Assembly: GCA_000333855.2 (NCBI GenBank)
Contig: CM007319.1
Span: 1,286,464 to 1,299,145, forward strand
Length of the DNA stretch: 12,682 bases
Source: Endotrypanum monterogeii
Lineage: Eukaryota > Euglenozoa > Kinetoplastea > Trypanosomatida > Trypanosomatidae
Reading direction: 5' to 3'
Both the position numbers and the translations under genes were made by a program. This document shows positions 7,433 through 12,682 of the stretch, piece by piece; position 1 is the first letter of the stretch; each line of letters starts with the position of its first letter. A model generated the notes under the pieces. That model had not been told where the DNA came from, did not search any database, and saw nothing but the letters and a program-made list of their open reading frames with translations.

Positions 7433-7672
7433 TCAGTGTGCGCGGAAAGATGTGTGCTGCTTTTTGGTGACGACTGAAGATGACACATGGATACCAGTCA
7501 CGTATGCGCACCCGCAGATACACCGTCCTGGGTGACAGCTCAAGCCACAAATGTGAGCCCCTCTCAAAATTTTTTTTAAAAGAAAACGTGAATTCAGGTC
7601 AAAACTTCTGTCTATGCGCGGGTGGGGGCAAGCCGGCATCCTGAGTGGAAACATACAATAAGGAGTCCACAT
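7433..7672 (-). CDS. Possible small gene, 79 residues, unrecognised
   Basis: This is an ATG-to-TGA ORF of 79 codons with a Cys-rich centre (CGLSCHPGRCICGC, residues 42-55). It resembles no family I know, and its composition is not clearly coding. Its only support is position: its ATG lies 44 bases below a good splice-acceptor-like site in a gap about twice as long as the others. It may equally be chance in a 3' UTR. Confidence 0.18.
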   Translation of the reverse strand: MWTPYCMFPLRMPACPHPRIDRSFDLNSRFLLKKILRGAHICGLSCHPGRCICGCAYVTGIHVSSSVVTKKQHTSFRAH

Positions 7673-7715
7673 CTTTTATTTGCCGCCTTTTGCAAGTACA
7701 ATAAGATGCTCGTGA

Positions 7716-7737
7716 CTGGATGAAAGAAAAAAAAAAA
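7716..7737 (-). promoter_or_regulatory. Splice-acceptor-like site inside the SMC1-FYVE gap
   Basis: On the minus strand T11 followed by CTTTCATCCAG places an AG at 7717-7716, close to the ideal acceptor arrangement. It lies 44 bases above the ATG of a 79-codon ORF (7672-7433). It is either the acceptor of a small gene or a cryptic site in the SMC1 3' UTR. Confidence 0.35.
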
Positions 7738-7839
7738 CAACAGGCGGTGGAAACATGAAATATCTGTGTCGCTCTATGGTCGCTATTCTATCTTGATATG
7801 GGGAAGCAAATGTGCTCCGGCAGCAGAGTGGGCATGCCA

Positions 7840-8139
7840 TTAGAGCACAATACTTCCGTCTATGTTTTCTGAAAGGGAAGAAAGTGTCATATATTCTTTC
7901 TCTTCCTTAAAAGAAAAAAAAACTAGTGGCGCTTCTCCCGCCATGGGGGTTGAAAAAGAATTCAAAAAGAAAAAAATGGGCCAGGGCATGAGCGTACTTC
8001 GAATGCGAATGCGTGCCAACGTGGCAGGAGCCACACCACCAGTGTCAAAGGTACGCAACATATGGTTCCCTCTCCCCTCCCCAGTGATTGATTTTCTGTC
8101 ATCGCAGTTCTTGAGGTCTTTGATTACGTTTTGCGCCAT
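7840..8139 (-). CDS. Possible small gene, 99 residues, unrecognised
   Basis: From the ATG at 8139 the frame is open for 99 codons. The product has no signal peptide or domain I recognise; its phenylalanine runs come from A-rich tracts on the other strand, which argues against real coding. Support comes from the acceptor-like site at 8250-8249, which would leave a 109-base 5' UTR. The frame also extends upstream to a GTG at 8190, which would not serve as a start in this kind of organism. Confidence 0.13.
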   Translation of the reverse strand: MAQNVIKDLKNCDDRKSITGEGRGNHMLRTFDTGGVAPATLARIRIRSTLMPWPIFFFLNSFSTPMAGEAPLVFFSFKEEKEYMTLSSLSENIDGSIVL

Positions 8140-8248
8140 AAGGGCGACGCTTTCCAGATAAAAGGTTGTGTGTGTGAGTGGGGGAGACACTCAGTAACAC
8201 GAGATCACGCGAGGAGTGGGCTAGTGGAAGTCACCTTAAGTCGAGATG

Positions 8249-8265
8249 CTGAGAAAAGAAAAAGC
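8249..8265 (-). promoter_or_regulatory. Splice-acceptor-like site just downstream of SMC1
   Basis: On the minus strand CTTTTTCTTTTCTCAG ends with the AG at 8250-8249, about 158 bases after the SMC1 stop codon. It would lead into a transcript whose first long ATG-started ORF on this strand begins at 8139. It could also be a cryptic site in the SMC1 3' UTR. Confidence 0.35.
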
Positions 8266-8407
8266 TGGTTTCCAGAGGGTTTGAGCCACAGTACTACCTT
8301 TTACTTCCCAGACAGAGATCCTTTTTTAATTTTTTTCTATCTGATCATCACAAAGCCCTCCCCCACGCTTTTCCGTTGATTCTCGCTGCAGGTGGTTGCT
8401 CGGCACA

Positions 8408-11400
8408 TTAGTAGGGATAGTCGCGCAGGTCCATGGTCAGCACCTTGGAACTCTCTCGATCCTTGTCCTTCATGACGCCGAGCAGCATGTCTGCTACGTG
8501 ATAAAGCTGGTCCTTCAGCGATACAACGATGAACTGACACGATTGACAATTTTTTCGGAGGTACCTCGAAAGTTTTTCAACGTTTCCGGCGTCCAACGCC
8601 GCGTCTACCTCATCCAGGACAAAGAAAGGTGTCGGAGAGGCGTCATGAAAGGCGAAAAGGAGCGCCAGCGCCGCCATAGTGCGCTCACCGCCGGAGAGAA
8701 GCTCCATTGGCATGAAGCGCTTAAAGGGTGGTGTCGCGTGGTAGGTTGTGCCCCCAAGGTATGGCTCCTCAACGTTTTCCAGGCTGAGGTAGGCCGAGCC
8801 GTGCACGGCTTGGGCGCGGTTGTCCATTGTAAGCTCGCGGTACACCCTGTCGACGGTGGCCGCCACCTTCTCGTACATCTCCATGAAGCACGCTGTGCGT
8901 TGCTCCTTGACACGAGTGAATTCCTTGTTTGCAACACGGGCAGCTTCGCGGGCCCCCTCAAGCAGCGTCGACGACGTGCCCAGGCGATCTTCCGAAGCAG
9001 TGACGCGCAAGGAAGCCTTCATATTTGGCGCCAAAGCTTCCATTTCCGCGGTGAGTGTCTCCACCTGCGCTTGGATACCGTGGCTGTATGCTAAGAATTG
9101 GGAGCGGTTCGCTGTCGCGGTACGCTGAGCTTCCGTGAGGGAGGAGAAGTCGATACACACGGTTGTCTCTGCATCCAGAGGCGGTGAGGAGCTAGGTGAG
9201 GATGCTGTGTTTGTCAGCCTGCGTAGGCTGCTCTGGCTAGCTCCACCTTCGACAAGCAGTGTGAAGGGCTCGGAAAGGAGAAGGTGCGTTCGACTCCCCT
9301 CGGTGCTGGTCCGTTGACGCAAGGAAGGCTCTGAGGAGGCACCGGAACCTGCGTCTGTGTCTTCGCCGCGCGTGCGCTTCGCTCTGCCACTGGGCGCCGG
9401 CTTCAGCGGAATGCTTATCTCTTCCATTTGGCAACGGCGCACCAGGTTGAGCCGACGCAGCCGCAGAGAATCGCATGTGATCTGGATACCGGTGACGAGC
9501 TTCCGAGCCTGTGCGACACGGGTCATTTCAGCCTCTGAGTTACGGGTTGCGTTGCGTATGCGATGCTCCAACGCGTCGAGTTTCGTACGGCTCTGTGCAG
9601 CTGCGGCTTTCATCTCTCCATGCTGCCGCTCCGCTTTATCCACGAGTGTTTTGTAATCAGCGAGATCTTTTTTGCACTGCTCGTGTTCCTTGTGGAGCCG
9701 CGCGCAGACTTCCTCAACGTCAGCTATTTTCGAATCGCTGATCTGCCTCAATTCCACCTCGAGGGATCTCTCTAACTTGTTAATCACGAGCAGCAGCTGT
9801 TGCCGGCTCTCGGCGCGCTGCTTCGCTTCCTGTGCTTTCTGTCCCTCCAGAGCCAGGAGATTTGGTACATTCACCTCTTTCTGGAAGTCTGCAAACACAC
9901 GTCCCTCAACGCGTGAAATGGACTTGGAGAGTTCTAGGAGCTCTTTGTTGATCGCCTGCAGTTCGGTCGCATAGCTCGTGCGCCGCGTGGTGTACTCGGC
10001 CTCTCGGCTTTCCAGCATCGCCAGCTCCTCGGTCAGTCGTTGCGTTTTTGTATCATTCGCACTTTGTTCAGCCTGCGCCACAGCAACGCGCTTTTCAGCG
10101 AACTCGCATCGTGCCTCTATGTCCCGGATCGAGATGAGCATTCGGGCAAGCTCTGCTTCCCCACCCACAGCGGACTCGCTTAACAGTCGATCACGAGCGG
10201 CGCGTAGGTCGTCGTACTTCTTCTCGTCCCACTTCCGAGCGCGACTCTGAACGGAGGCTAAACCCCCTTGAACGGACCCATTCTTCAGAAGCACAGTGCC
10301 ATCGAGCGTCACCACCTTGAGGCGCTCTCCGTCTCGGCCGTAGGCAACCGCCTTGGCCTCGGCAACCGTATCGCACAGCAGTGTCTGGCCCAGAGCGTAC
10401 CGCACCGCAGGCTCTAGTTCCGGCTCAAAACGGACAACATCGACGACCGGCTTGCACGTGCCGCCAAAGGTGCGCAGGCGGTCGTCCACACCCTTGCCTT
10501 GCACAGCGTCCAACGGCAGAAACGTCATTGGTGCCATGCGCTGCTCCTTTAGGTACCTCACGCACCTAATAGCAACTGAAGTTGTGTCTACCACAATGGC
10601 TTCTAGGTTCTTGCCCATGGCCACGGTCACCGCGTTGCGGTGCCGCTCGTTGGGCACCGCGCAAAGGTCCACCATGCGACCTCGGATCGGAAAGAGAGCG
10701 CGTAAGGCCTGGAGAGCGTCAGCCATACGCGAGTTCTGCTTGCTTGTGTCTTTCATATAGCGCAGCTCGTGCAACTGCTCTTGCACTCGCGCTAACTCCG
10801 CTTCACGGTCTTGACTCTTCTTTTTCATCCTCTCGAGGTCCCTGTTGGCGTCCGTGAGTTGGACCTTGAGGGTACGCACCGTTTCCTCCAATTCACTGCG
10901 GCGCCGCTGCAGCTCAGCGCCGTAGTTGGAAGCTACCCCAACGGCTTGCCGAAGATCTTTCACCTGCTGCTGGTGCGCATCGCTAGCCCTATCGCATTGT
11001 TTCAGGGCTTCCTGGGCAGAGTCACGTTGGCGCAACACCGTCTCACGATGCTGGCGCAGCATCACCGTCTCGCACTCTGCCTCTTTACGTAGTCGTCGAT
11101 ACTCCTCCAGTTGCCCTGGGCTCAATACCGTTTCTAGTGTTGTGCACTTCTTGTCCTCAGCAGCCCACTGCTTCTCGAACGTCTCAAGCAGCGCCTTTTG
11201 CTTTTTCAGCTGCCCTTCAAGCCGCTCGGCTTCCGCCGAGCGAACCGACGTCGCCTTTCGCGACGCGTCCAGCTCTTGCCGCTGAAGTTCTGCCTTGCGG
11301 GTTAGGTGCGTCAGCGTCGCCTTGATGCGCTCCACCGTGTTGTGTTTCAGTCGCATATCATCGGCAGACCTCCGCGCCTTTTTAAGCTCTTCCAGGTAAG

Positions 11401-12367
11401 TTTTGTGACCCGTGGCATATGCCCGTTTCATTTCTCGAATCTCCTGCTCTGTTACAGTGCTTTTCTCCAGCTCATCGAGCTTGTCGTGGCGCCGTTGCAT
11501 CTCTGCTTTGTGGGTCTCGAGCTCAGCCTCAACGGCGAAAAGCTCAGAGAGGGCTAGGTCTTGTTTTGCGCTTGTCAGCTTCTGATTCAGTTCCTCGTAG
11601 CGCTCCGCCTCCTTCTTGGCCAGCCGCATTTGATGCACCGCCACCACGGCACCGCGCTTCTCGAGTGATGCACTTGTCAGTGTCTCGTTCGCCTTTTCCA
11701 GTGCCTCTTTCTTGGTCACATACTCGGCGTGAAACGCACCACTGCCGCTCACTTGCTCGAGCAGCTCTGTCAACTGCTTCGCTTTTTTCTGAGCGACAGC
11801 CTCGACTTGATGCTGAAAGACGAGGAATGTGTCGACACGGTCACCAATACGATGCTGCCTAAGCGCATCCAAGTACTCCGTTTTTGTAACCGACTTGTGA
11901 TTTAGAAAGCACAAGACCGCACCTTGCACATCCACCTGGCGAGTGAAAAATATCTCGACGGTTTTGCCGCGGCGAACGTGCTCAGCGCCATTGGCAAGAG
12001 CAGAGCCAAGATGAGAGGTTGTTGTGACAGCACCGCTCTTGTCTGACTGGTCCCCAGCTGGCTCTGCAGCGGGGGCAGCTTCCCCCTCGGAAGCCGGGCA
12101 GCGCATAACCAGGGTTACACTGCAGCCCTTGCCTGCTGCTCTGGCTTTTCGATGAATGAAGTCGACGGCAGTCTTGCCGCGCATAGACGACGCACTGGTC
12201 TGCGTGACGTTGCTTTGCAGAACGAAGCTGAGCGCATCCATCAGATTCGATTTACCAGCGCCATTGGGACCGACGATACACGTGAAGTCTTTGAAGGGCC
12301 CAATGACGATTGTACCATGGTAGCTCTTGAAGTTGTCGAGCTCAATGCGGTGAATCTTGGACAACAT
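8408..12367 (-). CDS. SMC1: Structural maintenance of chromosomes protein 1 (cohesin subunit SMC1)
   Basis: This is the cohesin ATPase subunit that pairs with SMC3 and a kleisin to hold sister chromatids together in the nucleus. The ORF is complete at 1319 residues, ATG to TAA. Walker A GPNGAGKS is at residues 33-40 and the Q-loop segment FLVFQ at 181-185. The first coiled-coil arm runs about 190-550, the hinge about 556-706 (GRMVDLC, TFLPLD, conserved GG at 701-702), and the return arm about 710-1170. The ABC signature LSGGERT is at 1224-1230, Walker B FFVLDE at 1248-1253 and the D-loop ALD at 1257-1259. The SMC1 class, rather than SMC2, 3 or 4, is indicated by the N-terminal ENFKSY-like segment (DNFKSY), the EEPYL motif before the signature, and the ending KVLTMDLRDYP. 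It is somewhat longer than animal SMC1 (about 1230) because of low-complexity insertions at about 91-136 and 988-1068. The signature has R where K is usual, a conservative change. No other ATG lies upstream in frame. Confidence 0.97.
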   Translation of the reverse strand: MLSKIHRIELDNFKSYHGTIVIGPFKDFTCIVGPNGAGKSNLMDALSFVLQSNVTQTSASSMRGKTAVDFIHRKARAAGKGCSVTLVMRCPASEGEAAPAAEPAGDQSDKSGAVTTTSHLGSALANGAEHVRRGKTVEIFFTRQVDVQGAVLCFLNHKSVTKTEYLDALRQHRIGDRVDTFLVFQHQVEAVAQKKAKQLTELLEQVSGSGAFHAEYVTKKEALEKANETLTSASLEKRGAVVAVHQMRLAKKEAERYEELNQKLTSAKQDLALSELFAVEAELETHKAEMQRRHDKLDELEKSTVTEQEIREMKRAYATGHKTYLEELKKARRSADDMRLKHNTVERIKATLTHLTRKAELQRQELDASRKATSVRSAEAERLEGQLKKQKALLETFEKQWAAEDKKCTTLETVLSPGQLEEYRRLRKEAECETVMLRQHRETVLRQRDSAQEALKQCDRASDAHQQQVKDLRQAVGVASNYGAELQRRRSELEETVRTLKVQLTDANRDLERMKKKSQDREAELARVQEQLHELRYMKDTSKQNSRMADALQALRALFPIRGRMVDLCAVPNERHRNAVTVAMGKNLEAIVVDTTSVAIRCVRYLKEQRMAPMTFLPLDAVQGKGVDDRLRTFGGTCKPVVDVVRFEPELEPAVRYALGQTLLCDTVAEAKAVAYGRDGERLKVVTLDGTVLLKNGSVQGGLASVQSRARKWDEKKYDDLRAARDRLLSESAVGGEAELARMLISIRDIEARCEFAEKRVAVAQAEQSANDTKTQRLTEELAMLESREAEYTTRRTSYATELQAINKELLELSKSISRVEGRVFADFQKEVNVPNLLALEGQKAQEAKQRAESRQQLLLVINKLERSLEVELRQISDSKIADVEEVCARLHKEHEQCKKDLADYKTLVDKAERQHGEMKAAAAQSRTKLDALEHRIRNATRNSEAEMTRVAQARKLVTGIQITCDSLRLRRLNLVRRCQMEEISIPLKPAPSGRAKRTRGEDTDAGSGASSEPSLRQRTSTEGSRTHLLLSEPFTLLVEGGASQSSLRRLTNTASSPSSSPPLDAETTVCIDFSSLTEAQRTATANRSQFLAYSHGIQAQVETLTAEMEALAPNMKASLRVTASEDRLGTSSTLLEGAREAARVANKEFTRVKEQRTACFMEMYEKVAATVDRVYRELTMDNRAQAVHGSAYLSLENVEEPYLGGTTYHATPPFKRFMPMELLSGGERTMAALALLFAFHDASPTPFFVLDEVDAALDAGNVEKLSRYLRKNCQSCQFIVVSLKDQLYHVADMLLGVMKDKDRESSKVLTMDLRDYPY

Positions 12368-12682
12368 GTGTGCACGTAGGGAGATTGCTGTTCGTATATG
12401 AGAGTGTGTGGACGTGGGTAATATCGAGAGAGATGTAGCTCTTCACCTCTCCCCTCTTGTACACTTTATGAATCGGCTCGGCAGCGAAAATATACAGGCA
12501 TACAAATCCGGGCGTTCTTCCCTTGCACCTGCCCCATAAGGACGAAAGAAGAAAATAGGGCCCAATAAGGGTGTGGATGTGTGAGCCAGCTAATGGAGAT
12601 CGCGTCGATTTTCTCACTCCTGTCAAAAACGGTGAAATCACCTGGATTTCTTTTTGTTCCCTTTTCTCTTCCAAATCAATGT
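12368..12682 (-). other. SMC1 5' UTR and upstream spacer
   Basis: This stretch has no supported gene and contains the predicted SMC1 acceptor. A minus frame of 110 codons (12342-12674) overlaps the SMC1 start in another frame and resembles nothing. Confidence 0.55.
12529..12560 (-). promoter_or_regulatory. Predicted trans-splice acceptor for SMC1
   Basis: On the minus strand a pyrimidine-rich stretch covers about 12560-12544, and the first AG below it is at 12530-12529 (GGGGCAG). Spliced-leader addition here would give a 5' UTR of about 161 bases. The pattern fits trypanosomatid acceptors, but the tract is interrupted and a site further upstream, outside the window, is possible. Confidence 0.35.

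Larger units (their letters stand above)
6863..8407 (-). other. Long gap between SMC1 and the FYVE gene
   Basis: At 1545 bases this is about twice the other gaps. Apart from the FYVE 5' UTR it would all be SMC1 3' UTR unless it contains small genes. It holds two acceptor-like sites, two doubtful short ORFs, a TG-rich stretch at about 7277-7310, the T15-G8 junction, and overlapping short palindromes at 7020-7041. I see no tRNA-like cloverleaf or Pol III B box. Confidence 0.6.

Noticed and set aside
6863..8407. Degenerate retroposon (SIDER-type) in the SMC1 3' UTR
   Set aside because: I could not see a recognisable 5' signature or target-site duplication around the A/T-rich tracts. A genome-wide repeat search would be needed to revive the idea.
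8396..9094. 232-codon plus-strand frame opposite the SMC1 C-terminus
   Set aside because: It is the antisense of conserved SMC1 motifs, and its length is explained by the coding bias of SMC1.

Overview
The window looks like nuclear DNA of a kinetoplastid, most likely a trypanosomatid. Four intronless genes lie head to tail on the minus strand. They are separated by 0.75 to 1.55 kb non-coding gaps that hold no visible promoters but many homopolymer tracts. Read on the minus strand, several of these tracts make a polypyrimidine tract followed by a first AG, as expected for spliced-leader trans-splicing. The encoded proteins are eukaryotic, one being cohesin SMC1. TAA, TAG and TGA all close genes, so the standard code applies. 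I cannot name the genus.

Layout in the direction of transcription, right to left: (1) 12682-12368, the presumed 5' UTR and upstream spacer of SMC1. (2) 12367-8408, SMC1, complete, with both ATPase half-heads, hinge and two coiled-coil arms. (3) 8407-6863, an unusually long gap with at least two good splice-acceptor-like sites and two short ORFs that could be small genes or 3' UTR noise. (4) 6862-5978, a small protein with an N-terminal FYVE zinc finger. (5) 5977-5205, a gap with an A12/T11 hairpin and a G-quadruplex-type run. (6) 5204-3924, a basic helical protein that I read as a mitochondrial small-subunit ribosomal protein of the mS26 type, with a long charged tail. (7) 3923-3085, a gap. 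(8) 3084-850, a 744-residue protein with a beta-rich N-terminal domain, a duplicated helical unit and a long Ser/Pro-rich tail; I do not recognise it. (9) 849-1, the 3' side of that gene, a likely splice acceptor for the next gene to the left, and an extreme poly-G region at the window edge.

The genes do not form a functional pathway: chromosome cohesion, endosomal PI3P binding, mitochondrial translation and an unknown. This is usual for a trypanosomatid polycistronic unit, where neighbours share transcription only. I found no mobile element, CRISPR array, tRNA or rRNA, and no evidence of a new multi-gene system. The observations most worth following are the unknown 744-residue protein with its internal duplication, the possible small genes in the SMC1-FYVE gap, and the structured homopolymer elements between genes.
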